Shown here one piece after another: positions 5,921-15,514 of a stretch of DNA of 64,000 bases. The position numbers and the translations under genes were made by a program. The stretch comes from Vreelandella halophila. Lineage in GTDB: Bacteria; Pseudomonadota; Gammaproteobacteria; Pseudomonadales; Oleiphilaceae. The stretch is taken from the NCBI RefSeq assembly GCF_019903425.1, contig NZ_JACHUZ010000013.1:67246-131245 (forward strand), read 5' to 3'. Below the pieces are notes generated by a model. The model worked only from the letters and a program-made list of their open reading frames with translations, did no database searches and was not told the origin of the DNA. Numbering within the stretch: the first letter of the stretch is position 1; every line of letters starts with the position of its first letter.

Positions 5921-7939
5921 CTAACGGCGCCCACGTACCTTCTCCACAACGGCCTGAACCCAGTTTTTCGCATCCTCCAGCGTATGGTTCTGCTCAATCA
6001 GGTCCCGGATGGCCTGTAACTGCTGATCGAAAAGCCCTGTCCTGTCCAGGTCCTGGGGCGTCTCTTTCGGCCCCAGCGGCAGGATATGCTGGAAGTAAGT
6101 CCCTCCCAGAATCCGGCGAAGGATGCCCTCGCCCAGAAACGCCTCGTCGTTGTTGAGGGTGCGGATGGCCCGCAACAGACGGCGGATATCGTATTGCCCT
6201 GGGTAGATGTCGGGCACCTGCTTTTTGAGACCAAGCAGGCTGTAGACACCGGTACGTGCCGTACGCACCGAGCTTTCCAGCGTGAAGACCACATCGTTGT
6301 GGGTTTCCACGAATTGGCCCATGCAGGCCATGTTGGTGCAGCCCTCGGGTACCACCCAGGGGCGATCTCCCTGGGCGCGCGGCATGAACTGCGAGGTGAT
6401 GTAGGGCATCAGTGCCATGCGGGTCTTGGTGGCGGCAATCGCCTCCTCCACCTGGTCGATCAGGCCAAGGTGATAGCACATTTCAGTGAGTATCTCCTGG
6501 CCCGTGCATTCCGCCATGGTTTTCTTCACATAGTCCCCCGGCTTATCCATCAGCAGTGAATAGGCCCAGAGCACAATCACATCATCGGGCTGATCGAGAA
6601 AATGCGGCTGCCGGTTGCAGGTGAAGCTCATCAGCCAGGACGAGTCCGTGAAGGTGATGACGCCGCCGGTCGCCGTGAACCCTGAGTAGGGGTCATTCAC
6701 CGAAAGCTCCTTGAGCTTGTCCATCAGCGGCGATGGCCAGCACGTCAGGGTGACCGATTCCCACATTGAGCTGGAAATGTCGCCACAGAACTTTTCGGGA
6801 CGGCCGAATACCTCGGACTGTTGCGCCAGGTTTTTCCAGAGTTCCCAGCCCGAGCCGGGACTCGGCTCATCCCCGTCTCTCAGTTGGGGTACGGTCTTGT
6901 CGTCGCCGTAGGCCGTGTCCTCGGTCATCGAACCGGTGGTCACAAAGACCAGGTCACGCTCGCCGACGCTGATGGTCGCCTCGCCATCGCTTGTCCGGCA
7001 TTTGATGCCGGTCACGGTGCGTTCTCCGCCGGAGTTCTCCATCTTCAGGTCCGGCACAATGGTGTCGTACTGGATGGTCACACCCTGACCCCTCAGCCAC
7101 TCTGTGAGCGGGCGTACAAAACTGTCGTACTGGTTGTATTTGGGGAAGACGAGCGAGGTCATGTCATTGAGCCCGTCCAGCAGGTGCAGGAAACGGTGCA
7201 TGTACAGCTTCATCTCCAGCACGGAATGCCAGTTCTGGAAGGCGAACATGGTGCGCCAGAAGGTGTAGAAGTTGCTGTTCAGGAAGCCATCGCTGAACCA
7301 CTGCTCCACGGTGATGTCATCAAGCTCCTCCTTCGGCGTGAGAAGAAGCTTGATCACTTCCATCTGCTCCCGCTTGCTCAACGTCATGGTCGAGAAATCC
7401 CTGACCTCGCCCTGTTTTTCAAGAAGCCGCGCCTTGGACCAGTTCTTGTCGGCATCATTCAGGATCCGGTACTCATCCAACACCGTGAACGGTTCCGGAA
7501 GATCGAGCGCCGGTATCTCCGAGAAGACATCCCAGAAGTTCTGATAGGTCATCTCCATTTCACGGCCACCGCGAACCATGTAGCCGTCCTCCGGGTTACC
7601 CGAGCCGTCAAGGGATCCGCCCTCAACCGGCTCTTCCTCGAGAAAGGTGATGTTCTCCGCTGGCATATGGCCGTCGCGAATCAGGAAGAACGCCGCGGAA
7701 AGGCCGGCGATACCGCTGCCAATGATGTAGGCACGGCGCTTTTCAATACCCTCGGTCGGTAGAGGGCGATTATTGGTATAGGCCCCGTGAAGGTCGGGCG
7801 GTGGCAGCGGCGTATCAACACCGTTGTGAAGGTGCTCCGAGGAGGCGTCGGGGGTGACACCAAAATATTGCGCCCTGAGAGCATCAATATGCGTCTTCAG
7901 CCGGGAGGCGGGTTTTCTGGAGGTGTCCGGGTGAGTCAT
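5921..7939 (-). CDS. ohyA: Oleate hydratase
   Basis: A 672-residue FAD enzyme of the oleate hydratase (myosin-cross-reactive antigen) family. It adds water to the cis-9 double bond of oleic and related fatty acids, giving 10-hydroxy products. The FAD-binding GSGIAG lies at 74-79. The conserved RGGREMEM at 123-130 includes the Glu used in catalysis in characterised members, and the extended substrate domain follows, ending in [20 protein letters not shown]. Length is within the family range. It is divergent from a FadL fatty-acid porin, which suggests coordinated handling of exogenous unsaturated fatty acids, for detoxification or membrane adaptation. Confidence 0.95.
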   Translation of the reverse strand: MTHPDTSRKPASRLKTHIDALRAQYFGVTPDASSEHLHNGVDTPLPPPDLHGAYTNNRPLPTEGIEKRRAYIIGSGIAGLSAAFFLIRDGHMPAENITFLEEEPVEGGSLDGSGNPEDGYMVRGGREMEMTYQNFWDVFSEIPALDLPEPFTVLDEYRILNDADKNWSKARLLEKQGEVRDFSTMTLSKREQMEVIKLLLTPKEELDDITVEQWFSDGFLNSNFYTFWRTMFAFQNWHSVLEMKLYMHRFLHLLDGLNDMTSLVFPKYNQYDSFVRPLTEWLRGQGVTIQYDTIVPDLKMENSGGERTVTGIKCRTSDGEATISVGERDLVFVTTGSMTEDTAYGDDKTVPQLRDGDEPSPGSGWELWKNLAQQSEVFGRPEKFCGDISSSMWESVTLTCWPSPLMDKLKELSVNDPYSGFTATGGVITFTDSSWLMSFTCNRQPHFLDQPDDVIVLWAYSLLMDKPGDYVKKTMAECTGQEILTEMCYHLGLIDQVEEAIAATKTRMALMPYITSQFMPRAQGDRPWVVPEGCTNMACMGQFVETHNDVVFTLESSVRTARTGVYSLLGLKKQVPDIYPGQYDIRRLLRAIRTLNNDEAFLGEGILRRILGGTYFQHILPLGPKETPQDLDRTGLFDQQLQAIRDLIEQNHTLEDAKNWVQAVVEKVRGRR

Positions 7940-8043
7940 TCAGGTTACTCCTGTCTGGGGAAGGTCCTGACTCAATGGTGCAGCACTCTCGCTGGAAAAC
8001 CGATGACTTACATCAATCCAGAGAAGACGTTCGAGACACATCT

Positions 8044-8053
8044 GTTCCGGAAC
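8044..8053. promoter_or_regulatory. Palindrome in the ohyA/fadL intergenic region
   Basis: A perfect 10-bp palindrome, GTTCCGGAAC, lies in the 252-bp divergent region between ohyA and fadL. It may be an operator for a fatty-acid-responsive repressor acting on either gene, but it does not match the PsrA or FadR consensus. Otherwise no convincing promoter hexamers could be fixed in this interval. Confidence 0.25.
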
Positions 8054-8191
8054 GCGCTTCCAAAAAGCTCCAAAACCTTCAAAAAGGCCCCTTCCTGTGT
8101 ACTCATCCGTAAATACCACTATCTGTAATTTGTCCTGTGGGTGTCTGGGGCATTAAAATCCGCCAACTCCATGACAACAAGCGAGGCAATA

Positions 8192-9598
8192 ATGCGTACA
8201 ATTTTTGACGGCCGTGGTGCAATTGTGCTTACCGCCGCAATGGTCCCTGGTCTTTCAATGGCCGGAGGCTTTTCGCTTAACGAACAGAGCGCGAGTGCCA
8301 TGGGCACCGCCAACGCTGGCGCCGCCGCCAATCCCGAGAACGCGGCGACGGTGATCTTCAACCCGGCGGGCATGACCCAGCTTTCCGGCACCAACCTTTC
8401 CTTTGGTGCCTCGGTACTCGACATTGACGCGGAAGCTGACCGGGCTGAAGCGACAAATCAGGTAGGCCAGCCGGTTGAGGGCACAAAAGGTGGCGACATC
8501 GCCGATCCTGCGTATCTCCCCAGTGCCTTCCTGACCCACGAGATGACCGACAACGTCGCAGTGGGGATTGGCCTGCATGCGCCCTATGGGTTGGCTGCGG
8601 ATTACGATGATGATTTCACCGGCCGCTACTTCGCTGACGAGACAGAACTCACCGGCATCGCCCTGACACCCTCCATTGCAGTGGATTCCAGTAACGGGCT
8701 GTCCTTGGGTGTAGGGGTCAACATCATGTATCTGGATGGGAAGCTGTCCAAGTACAATGATATAACGGGTACTGTTGCTGAACAGCAGGGATTAGACCCA
8801 TCAAACGAGCAGGAAGCCGCACAAGCAACTGCTATTGCGGCCCAAATGGAGGAGCCTTACTCAAACGTCGAGGGCGATTCCATTGAATACACCATTCGCA
8901 TTGGCGCCCTCTACGAACTCTCCGACAAAACCCAGTTCGGCCTGACTGTGGAAACCGGAACCCCAGCCTCCCTGGACGGTGACATCACCATCAGCGACTT
9001 CCCGGATCCAAATAATCCTGGCGCCACAACTACACTCAAGGAAGACGCTTCGGTCCCCCTGGACATCCCACCGAGCGCCACTTTCGGTGCACGGCATAAG
9101 CTCAGCGAGGACGTTACCCTGCTGTTCGGGGCCACCTGGGCACGCTGGAGCGACTTTGAAGAGCTCGACATCTATTCAGCAGAAGGCGGTACAGGTGCGG
9201 TTTCCGGTACTCTGGATAGAAACCCGATCACCCACATCACCGAGAAGTGGGAAGACACCTGGCAATACAACCTCGGCGCCACCTGGCAAGCCAATCAGGA
9301 ATGGAAGCTGAAGGCCGGCTATGCCTGGGATGAATCCCCGGTAGACAGCTACAATACAGCGCGAATTCCGTCCCAGGACCGCCACTGGCTGACTCTGGGC
9401 GCCCAGTTTGCCCCGGCCAATACCGACTGGAAAGTGGATGCGGCCGTGGGCACGCTTATCTTTGATGGCGACGCCAAATTCACTGAGCGTGATTACAGCC
9501 ATCAACAGCCGACAATCCCCACAAGCGCGGCAAGCTACTCCGGCTCTTACGACCTGAGCGCATGGAGCGCTTCCGTGGAACTCAGCCGCTCCTTCTGA
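8192..9598 (+). CDS. fadL: FadL-family outer membrane fatty-acid transporter
   Basis: A 468-residue outer membrane protein of the FadL/TodX/OmpP1 family. The signal peptide (MRTIFDGRGAIVLTAAMVPG, cleaved near SMA) is followed by the family-defining N-terminal hatch GGFSLNEQSASAMGTANAGA and ENAATVIFNPAGMTQL. The C-terminus ends in an aromatic residue (SASVELSRSF), as expected for a beta-barrel. ATG 8192 is preferred over 8141 because it gives a clean signal peptide and has GAGG five bases upstream. The protein carries long-chain fatty acids or other hydrophobics through the outer membrane and pairs logically with the divergent oleate hydratase. Confidence 0.93.
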   Translation: MRTIFDGRGAIVLTAAMVPGLSMAGGFSLNEQSASAMGTANAGAAANPENAATVIFNPAGMTQLSGTNLSFGASVLDIDAEADRAEATNQVGQPVEGTKGGDIADPAYLPSAFLTHEMTDNVAVGIGLHAPYGLAADYDDDFTGRYFADETELTGIALTPSIAVDSSNGLSLGVGVNIMYLDGKLSKYNDITGTVAEQQGLDPSNEQEAAQATAIAAQMEEPYSNVEGDSIEYTIRIGALYELSDKTQFGLTVETGTPASLDGDITISDFPDPNNPGATTTLKEDASVPLDIPPSATFGARHKLSEDVTLLFGATWARWSDFEELDIYSAEGGTGAVSGTLDRNPITHITEKWEDTWQYNLGATWQANQEWKLKAGYAWDESPVDSYNTARIPSQDRHWLTLGAQFAPANTDWKVDAAVGTLIFDGDAKFTERDYSHQQPTIPTSAASYSGSYDLSAWSASVELSRSF

Positions 9599-9609
9599 GT
9601 TCACGCCTT

Positions 9610-9629
9610 CAGCTCCAGGGATGGAGCTG
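9610..9629. terminator. Hairpin after fadL
   Basis: A perfect 8-bp stem, CAGCTCCA (9610-9617) and TGGAGCTG (9622-9629), has a GGGA loop. It sits between the convergent fadL and the broken DUF4124 gene. There is no clear T tract, so it may end transcription only partly or protect the 3' ends. Confidence 0.45.
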
Positions 9630-9648
9630 ATCCTTCCATCCGCTACCC

Positions 9649-10065
9649 TTAGCACTCGCTGAATATCTTTGAGCGCAACGCCCGCCGTTCGGCGCGCAGC
9701 TGATTGCCCCTCGGCTCCTGATAACCACGCCCAAGCTCCTCATTGATCCGGTCCAGGCGTTCCTCGTACTGCTGGCAGCGGCGCTCCTGCGCGGATACCT
9801 TCTCCCTGGCCGCCTGATGATCGCTGTCACTGTCCTCCTGATGGTCCCTTTCAGGCTTCCAGGTTCCCGGTTCCGGCAACTCCATGGGCGAATTCGCAAG
9901 CCCAGGCGGCACCGCCTCCTTCGCAGCCCCTTCCTTTCTGGGCCTGTCCGTGTAGTGGGTGGTGCCATCCTCGTCGGTCCAGGTATAGATTTAAGCATGC
10001 ACGGGTGCGGCCATCAGCATGGCCAGAAGGGGTGCTGCAGGAATGCGTAATGCACTGGCAGGCAT
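9649..10065 (-). pseudogene. DUF4124 protein gene interrupted by one stop codon
   Basis: A minus-strand frame starts at ATG 10065 with AAGGAGG nine bases upstream and encodes a signal peptide (MPASALRIPAAPLLAMLMAA, then PVHA). It meets TAA at codon 25 (9991-9993). It continues in the same frame with IYTWTDEDGTTHYTDRP, the hallmark of the DUF4124 domain, and a charged helical tail to TAA at 9649. The residue lost is probably Lys (AAA to TAA), as the family motif after the signal peptide is usually K-x-Y-x-W. Without the stop it would be a 138-residue secreted protein. It is a recent nonsense mutation or a sequencing error. Confidence 0.8.
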
Positions 10066-10209
10066 GGTCCGTTCCTCCTTGAATGAGCTGTAATTCCGTC
10101 TGGAATCGCGAAGAATCCACGCAGGGGCAGCAGCTGTCAAGGGTGGCCTTGTGGCATCTGATCCCTGCTATGATGAAGACAAATCGCCGGGTTCCGGAGC
10201 CGTCTTCTC

Positions 10210-11202
10210 ATGGATGGATTCACCAGCCCCCTGATCGGGGATCACAGCGACACCGAACGCACCTACCAGCTGGAACTGCGGCTGGGCGCAGAGCATGCGC
10301 GCCAGAGGCTGGCCATCGAGCATGAACGCGAAGCGTTGTTTCTCAGCCGGACCGGTAAGCACGTCCACCCCGAAAACCTCTATTCAATGCCCGCCATGGT
10401 CCGGCTTGCACTCAGTCTTGGTGGTCTCTATCAGCGCGCTGTCACCAACAGCCGCGCCCTCAGGGTGACCCGCAACCGGTTTGTGGTCCCGGGGCTGCCG
10501 CCTGCCCTTGAGGGCTACACCCTGCTGCAGCTCAGTGACCTGCACGTGGACATGGACGAAGCCAATCTGCATGCGGTCATCGAAACGGTGCGGGAGCTGG
10601 ACTACGACCTCTGCGTGATCACCGGCGACTACCGGCGTGACACCTGGGGCGACATCAATCCGGCCATGGATGGCATGCGGCGGCTTCGAACGCACCTGAA
10701 GGGAACGCCCCTGGCGATTCTGGGGAATCACGACAGCGTACTGATGGTCCCGGAGATGGAGAGCATGGGCTATCGCATGCTGATGAACGAGAGCCTGTGC
10801 ATTGAAAGGGAGGGCGCGGCGCTGTGGATCGCCGGCGTGGATGACCCGCACCTCTACCGGACCCATGACCTGGCCGCCGCCACCCGGGATATCCCCCCTG
10901 GTGCCCTGTCACTGCTGCTGAGCCATACGCCGGAAATCCATAGGGATGCCGCCCACGCCGGGTTCGACCTCTACCTGTGCGGCCACACCCACGGCGGCCA
11001 ACTGTGCCTGCCCGGCGGCATCCCGCTGACCCTGGATGCCCGAATCCCCCGCCGTCTCGGCCGGGGTGCCTGGGAGGAGGAGGCCATGCAGGGCTATACG
11101 ACCACGGGCGCGGGCACCTCCATTCTCAACGTCAGGCTGAACTGTCCACCGGAAGTCACCCTGCACCAGCTCAGTGCCGGCCCGGACTCCGCGGGTCAGT
11201 GA
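10210..11202 (+). CDS. Metallophosphoesterase (YkuE/LpxG-like)
   Basis: A 330-residue calcineurin-type phosphoesterase with all the dimetal motifs: SDLHVD (109-114), GDY (139-141), GNHD (172-175) and GHTHGG (258-263). The order and the GHTHGGQLCLPGG segment match the YkuE/LpxG-type subfamily, some members of which cleave UDP-diacylglucosamine or other pyrophosphates at the membrane. The N-terminal 90 residues are an unusual helical extension without a signal peptide. Its 3' end overlaps the convergent CarS-like gene by seven bases. The exact substrate cannot be told. Confidence 0.85.
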   Translation: MDGFTSPLIGDHSDTERTYQLELRLGAEHARQRLAIEHEREALFLSRTGKHVHPENLYSMPAMVRLALSLGGLYQRAVTNSRALRVTRNRFVVPGLPPALEGYTLLQLSDLHVDMDEANLHAVIETVRELDYDLCVITGDYRRDTWGDINPAMDGMRRLRTHLKGTPLAILGNHDSVLMVPEMESMGYRMLMNESLCIEREGAALWIAGVDDPHLYRTHDLAAATRDIPPGALSLLLSHTPEIHRDAAHAGFDLYLCGHTHGGQLCLPGGIPLTLDARIPRRLGRGAWEEEAMQGYTTTGAGTSILNVRLNCPPEVTLHQLSAGPDSAGQ

Positions 11203-11675
11203 GGCCGCCGGCGGATGCCAAGGCGGTAGAGGAAGGGGGAACCCCAGATATTGAGCGCCGAGAAAATCAGAGCCGCCAGCAGCGCCACCCAACCGGAAAC
11301 ACCCAGCCACCACCAGGCAACGAAATTGGGCAGTAACCCCTCCGGCAGCTGATCCAGCCCCAGGGCCCTGTCACCGGCCCTAAGACCCAGACGGCGCTTG
11401 AGGAAGCTCGAGGCCAGGTCTCCAAGCATTGCAGCAGCACCGAAAACGGCCCCGAAAACGAACCCCAGCCGGAACAGCCACGCAATCAGGGCCGTGGCAG
11501 CGACCGCCACCACCAGACCGCGCCAGGTCTTACTGGCGCCGAAGAGCCGACGACCATCCGGCAGACGCAGACGACCGTCAACGGGGGAACCTCGGGCCCC
11601 CAGGATCCGACTCAGGACCAGGGGCGCCCCATTGGCCACAATCAGCAGCGCGACCAGCTCCGGGATCAGCAGCAT
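11196..11675 (-). CDS. CarS-like (DUF46) membrane protein
   Basis: A 159-residue integral membrane protein with the CDP-archaeol synthase/DUF46 signature: NGAP near residue 16, FGASKTWRG near 45-53, GD with FLKRRLG, and ALGLDQLPEG. In archaea this family transfers CMP to archaeal lipids. Bacterial members are common in gammaproteobacteria and resemble CDP-diglyceride synthase, but their role is not established. It is downstream of fumC on the same strand with 27 bases between, so it may be cotranscribed. Confidence 0.8.
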   Translation of the reverse strand: MLLIPELVALLIVANGAPLVLSRILGARGSPVDGRLRLPDGRRLFGASKTWRGLVVAVAATALIAWLFRLGFVFGAVFGAAAMLGDLASSFLKRRLGLRAGDRALGLDQLPEGLLPNFVAWWWLGVSGWVALLAALIFSALNIWGSPFLYRLGIRRRPH

Positions 11676-11702
11676 GGCACGCTGCCCGGTAACGGACGCC
11701 GG

Positions 11703-13088
11703 TCAGGCGTCCGGCAGCCCACCCTTGGTCTGCTTGATCGGATCGAGCAGTTCACGCAGCTCGTCTTCCGGCACATCCGTCTCTTCCTTCGCCACATCCA
11801 GTATGGAGCGGCCGGTTGCATAGGCCTTCTTGGCCACTTCGGCCGCCTTGGCATAGCCGATCACCGGGTTCAACGTGGTCACCAGTACCGGGTTCTTGCC
11901 CACGGCTTCGGCCATCACCTCACTGTTCACAGTAAAGCCGGCAATCGCCTTGTCCGCCATGACGCGAGCCGTATTCGACAGCAAGCCGTTCATCTCCAGC
12001 AGGTTCCAGCCCACCAGCGGCAGCATGACGTTGAGCTGGAAGTTACCGGACTGGCCGGCGGTGTTAACAGTAGCATCCAGGCCGGTTACCTGAGCCGCCA
12101 CCATGGCAGCGGATTCAGGGATCACCGGATTCACCTTCCCGGGCATGATGCTGGAGCCAGGCTGCAGCGCAGGCAGTGTGATCTCGCCCAGGCCGTGGAT
12201 GGGACCACTGTTCATCCAGCGCAGATCATTGGCGATCTTCATGACCACCGTGCCCAGCCCGCGGTAAGCCGAAGACAGGGCGACCGGGGCATCGATGGCG
12301 CTCTGGCCGACGAAGGGGTGGTCCATGGCGGTGAAGTGGTGATCGGTCAGCGCACTGAGCTCCTCGGCGAACAGGCGCGCGAAATCAGCATGGGCATTCA
12401 CGCCCGTACCCACAGCGGTGCCACCCTGGGGAATGCGCAGCAGGTCCTTGGCCGCCTGTTCCAGACGGTCACGGGCATTGCTGATCTGGTCGCGCCACGT
12501 GCGCAGCTCCTGGGCAACGGTCACCGGCATGGCGTCCATCAGGTGCGTACGGCCGGTCTTGACCACGGACTCGGTTTCCTTCTCCCGACCCGCGATGGTC
12601 TGCATCAGGTGATCCAGCGCCGGCAACAGCGACTCGTGCACCTCGGTAACCGCGCTCAGGTGGATGGCGGTGGGGATCACGTCGTTGCTGCTCTGGCTCA
12701 TGTTCACGTGATCGTTCGGGTTGACCGGCTCACTGCTGTGGTTGGAGGCCAGGCGCGCGATCACCTCGTTCACATTCATGTTGGTGCTGGTACCGGAGCC
12801 AGTCTGGAATACGTCCACCGGGAACTGGTCGGCATGGGCACCGCCAAGCACCTCGTCACAGGCCGTTTCGATGGCCTGGGCCCGGTCCGCATCCAGAAGC
12901 CCCAGCACGGCATTGGCACGCGCGGCGCTGCGCTTGATCCGTACTACGGCATGGATGAAGGCGCCGGGCATGGGCCGGCCGCTCACCGGGAAGTTGTCAA
13001 TGGCGCGCTGGGTCTGGGCCGCCCAGAGGGCGTTGGCCGGGACTTCCACCTCGCCGAGGCTGTCTTTCTCAATGCGCTTGTCACTCAT
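11703..13088 (-). CDS. fumC: Fumarate hydratase class II
   Basis: A 461-residue TCA-cycle enzyme converting fumarate to malate, cytosolic and iron-independent. Signature GSSIMPGKVNP is at 311-321, with GSGTSTNMNVNE at 97-108 and TGRTHLMDA near 178-186. Length and start (MSDKRIEKDSLGEVEVPANA) are typical. GGAGG lies shortly before the ATG. The 258 bases upstream to the next gene show no further feature apart from a TATAAT at 13270-13275, probably serving the plus-strand hydrolase. Confidence 0.97.
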   Translation of the reverse strand: MSDKRIEKDSLGEVEVPANALWAAQTQRAIDNFPVSGRPMPGAFIHAVVRIKRSAARANAVLGLLDADRAQAIETACDEVLGGAHADQFPVDVFQTGSGTSTNMNVNEVIARLASNHSSEPVNPNDHVNMSQSSNDVIPTAIHLSAVTEVHESLLPALDHLMQTIAGREKETESVVKTGRTHLMDAMPVTVAQELRTWRDQISNARDRLEQAAKDLLRIPQGGTAVGTGVNAHADFARLFAEELSALTDHHFTAMDHPFVGQSAIDAPVALSSAYRGLGTVVMKIANDLRWMNSGPIHGLGEITLPALQPGSSIMPGKVNPVIPESAAMVAAQVTGLDATVNTAGQSGNFQLNVMLPLVGWNLLEMNGLLSNTARVMADKAIAGFTVNSEVMAEAVGKNPVLVTTLNPVIGYAKAAEVAKKAYATGRSILDVAKEETDVPEDELRELLDPIKQTKGGLPDA

Positions 13089-13346
13089 TAGGACCTCCGT
13101 CAGGTTGACCAGGCTGTTCAGAACTGCGGCTATAGTGCCTTCCGAAGGCCCGGTTTTCCAGTCATTGGCCCTTATGCATTGGTCGAAGAGACGGATCAGC
13201 CGCAGCGTGACGGTTGTCTCAGCCGGCAGACTGGTTACAAAATTCCACTGCCACGCCCCAATGCATTTCTATAATGTAAGGTAAAGATTCCGTCATAAGC
13301 CGGTCATCGAAAAGGTGTATTCAGCCGCGCTCAGGAGATCAGCGCC

Positions 13347-14264
13347 ATGAAAGCCAGTGACATCCGCAAGCTGAAGAAACGCATCGAACCCGCGTACAGC
13401 GAGATGTTCTCCGGGCGGGTCTATGAAGTCGGCTCTGGCGCGGTGGCCGTACGCAACCACAGTGGCGAGGCGCACCATACCGTGATCGGGGTGCATGGTT
13501 TTCTTGAGAATCAGTGCTATTTCACCCAGCTTTATCAGGAGCCCACCACCGAGCTGATCCTACTGACCTGCTCCAACTACCACATTCCCGTGAGTGGCCC
13601 GAACCTGGAGCGGCCGGGCTGGGTTCTGCGCAACCCGCACACCGAAGCCACCATTGAGTACGACGCCCGCATCCTGATCCAGACCATCGAGAACCTGCCC
13701 TCCTCCAACCGGATCCGAGTCCACGGCCACTCCCGGGGCGGCGGCGTAATCCTTGAGGCGGCCCGCCAGCGGCCGGAGCTTTTCGGGGACATTGATGTGG
13801 TTTTGGAGGCGCCGGTGATGCCGGAGGGTCAGCTTCACGCCCTGGTGCGGGCCATTCTGGAACCGGTCAGCCACGGCATGTGGCCATGGATCGTGCGCGC
13901 CATCAACAGCACCCCATCCTCTGCCTACTCCCAGACCTTCTTCGGACGCATGAACCCGCGCAAGAAGACGCTGCTGAACCGGATGTTCTCCGCTACCCAG
14001 GATCACCTGACCATTGTGCGCAACCTCGAGAACATCATGGCCTGGATGGAGCAGTGGGACACCAGCGTCCTAGCCAACATCCGCCAGGGCACCATCCTGA
14101 TCCCGGAAACCGACCGCATCCTGGATCGTGAAGCGATGTTGAACGCTGCCCGTCATTCGACGACCTCCGTGCGGATCGTAGAGACCCGGGGCACCAGCCA
14201 CTTCATTACACTCGACAGCGAAACCTGGGTGCCGTCCATGGATGACATCCCCAGCGTGGCCTGA
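13347..14264 (+). CDS. Alpha/beta hydrolase
   Basis: A 305-residue alpha/beta-hydrolase-fold protein. GVHGFLEN near residue 49 is the oxyanion-hole HG motif. GHSRGG near 126-131 carries the nucleophile Ser in a G-x-S-x-G-like elbow. The Asp (ETDRILD region, near 254) and His (GTSHFITLD) complete a plausible triad. No signal peptide is seen. AGGAG precedes the ATG and a TATAAT-like -10 lies about 70 bases upstream. The substrate is unknown; it resembles the lipase-like proteins near FFLEELY genes in marine gammaproteobacteria. Confidence 0.82.
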   Translation: MKASDIRKLKKRIEPAYSEMFSGRVYEVGSGAVAVRNHSGEAHHTVIGVHGFLENQCYFTQLYQEPTTELILLTCSNYHIPVSGPNLERPGWVLRNPHTEATIEYDARILIQTIENLPSSNRIRVHGHSRGGGVILEAARQRPELFGDIDVVLEAPVMPEGQLHALVRAILEPVSHGMWPWIVRAINSTPSSAYSQTFFGRMNPRKKTLLNRMFSATQDHLTIVRNLENIMAWMEQWDTSVLANIRQGTILIPETDRILDREAMLNAARHSTTSVRIVETRGTSHFITLDSETWVPSMDDIPSVA

Positions 14265-14326
14265 GCGCCATTGTCGGACATTCCCGACCCCACTAGAATG
14301 CCTGTCCGCATCAACGGAGGACGGGT

Positions 14327-15073
14327 GTGTACCGGTACAAGCTGACCCAGACCCAGACATGGACCCCCAACGCGCGCCGGCTCCAGGAGCTGATGCTCAG
14401 CTATCACGACTTCCGGCAGGAACGGGTAGGGCATCCACTTGAGCCCTCCATTGAAGCCTTGGGCCGCTGGCAGGCAGCGCGGCTGCGCGAGACTCACCGC
14501 GACCTCTACGAATCCCCGCGCTACCATGAAGCCCTGGATTTCCTGCTGGAGGACCTCTACGCGCCCCAGGACTTCAGCCGCCGGGATGACGACTTTGACC
14601 GCATCTTCCCCTACCTGGTCCGCCTGAGCCCTGACAGCGCCCTCTTCACCCTGTCACAGCTGGTGGAGCTCAACCTGATCAGCCAGCGTCTGGATCTGGC
14701 CATGTCCGAATGGCTCACCCATGAGCGGGGTCTGGATGTCAGCGGCATCGAGGCCATGTCCGACGCCACCTATGCCGAAGCCTACCGCGCCTGCGGGCAG
14801 GTGACGGACCGGCGGCGACAGATCGAGCTGGTGGATGCCGTGGGGCGGGATCTGGAACGTTACGTGAACCACCGCTCTCTGCGAATGGGGCTGAAGATGG
14901 TGCATCAACCCGCGCGCATGGCTGGACTGGGCGAGCTCTACCGCTTCATCACCGAAGGCGTACATGCCTTCCGGGCGATGGGCGGCGTTTCGGAACTGCT
15001 GGAGACGATCCGCGAGCGCGAAACCCGCATCATGGACAGGATACTGGCAGGGGAACCACTCCCGAGGGAGTGA
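14327..15073 (+). CDS. FFLEELY motif protein
   Basis: A 248-residue helical protein with the family's defining segment LDFLLEDLYAPQDFSRRDDD (FFLEELY-like) at about 67-86. The family is conserved in gammaproteobacteria, but its function is unknown to me. Start is GTG at 14327, preceded by GGAGGA. It lies 62 bases after the hydrolase and upstream of the PHA-type protein gene on the opposite strand. Confidence 0.82.
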   Translation: MYRYKLTQTQTWTPNARRLQELMLSYHDFRQERVGHPLEPSIEALGRWQAARLRETHRDLYESPRYHEALDFLLEDLYAPQDFSRRDDDFDRIFPYLVRLSPDSALFTLSQLVELNLISQRLDLAMSEWLTHERGLDVSGIEAMSDATYAEAYRACGQVTDRRRQIELVDAVGRDLERYVNHRSLRMGLKMVHQPARMAGLGELYRFITEGVHAFRAMGGVSELLETIRERETRIMDRILAGEPLPRE

Positions 15074-15089
15074 CGTTCAAACCCGGCAA

Positions 15090-15374
15090 TCAGCTGTGGC
15101 GCTTGAGAATGGCCTCAAGCTGACGCACCACCTCCTGCTCGATCCGCCCCTTGAAGGGCCGCAGCATCATGCCCAGCTCCAGATCCACGCCGATGTCGTT
15201 CGGATTGACCGCCACCTCCCCCTTGAGGCCGGTCCGGCGGAGCTTGAGGCGCTCGCCTTCCCAGTGCCACTCAAAATCGTAGTGTGCGGTCATCTCCCGG
15301 GCCAGCTCATCGGCCACCTGCAGCGCGTGCTCATGGTCCATGGCGTGCGGGCGGTGAATCTGGATACGGGACAT
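15090..15374 (-). CDS. PHA-granule-type small protein
   Basis: A 94-residue protein, [20 protein letters not shown]..., matching the polyhydroxyalkanoic acid system family. This is a small alpha/beta protein with helix-strand pattern [31 protein letters not shown] and [12 protein letters not shown]. It is often encoded near PHA or ubiquinone genes. ATG 15374 with GAGGAG upstream is preferred over the longer frame to 15500. It is divergent from ubiE. Its direct role in PHA metabolism is not established. Confidence 0.8.
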   Translation of the reverse strand: MSRIQIHRPHAMDHEHALQVADELAREMTAHYDFEWHWEGERLKLRRTGLKGEVAVNPNDIGVDLELGMMLRPFKGRIEQEVVRQLEAILKRHS

Positions 15375-15514
15375 CGGGACTCCTCGGCGGACAGTGGTTA
15401 ACGGCGTTGCCCGCAATTTTACGCAACTCCGGCGCCAGAGGCGAGCAGAGCCCCCGGCGAAGACAAGTGGGCCCTCCGGGGTTAGAATACGGCAAAGCAT
15501 CAGCGGAGGTCCCC

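Noticed and set aside
6821-7762. Long plus-strand frame of 313 codons inside the oleate hydratase gene
   Set aside because: Antisense shadow: His/Val/Gly-rich composition typical of the complement of GC-rich genes, no ribosome binding site and no family resemblance.
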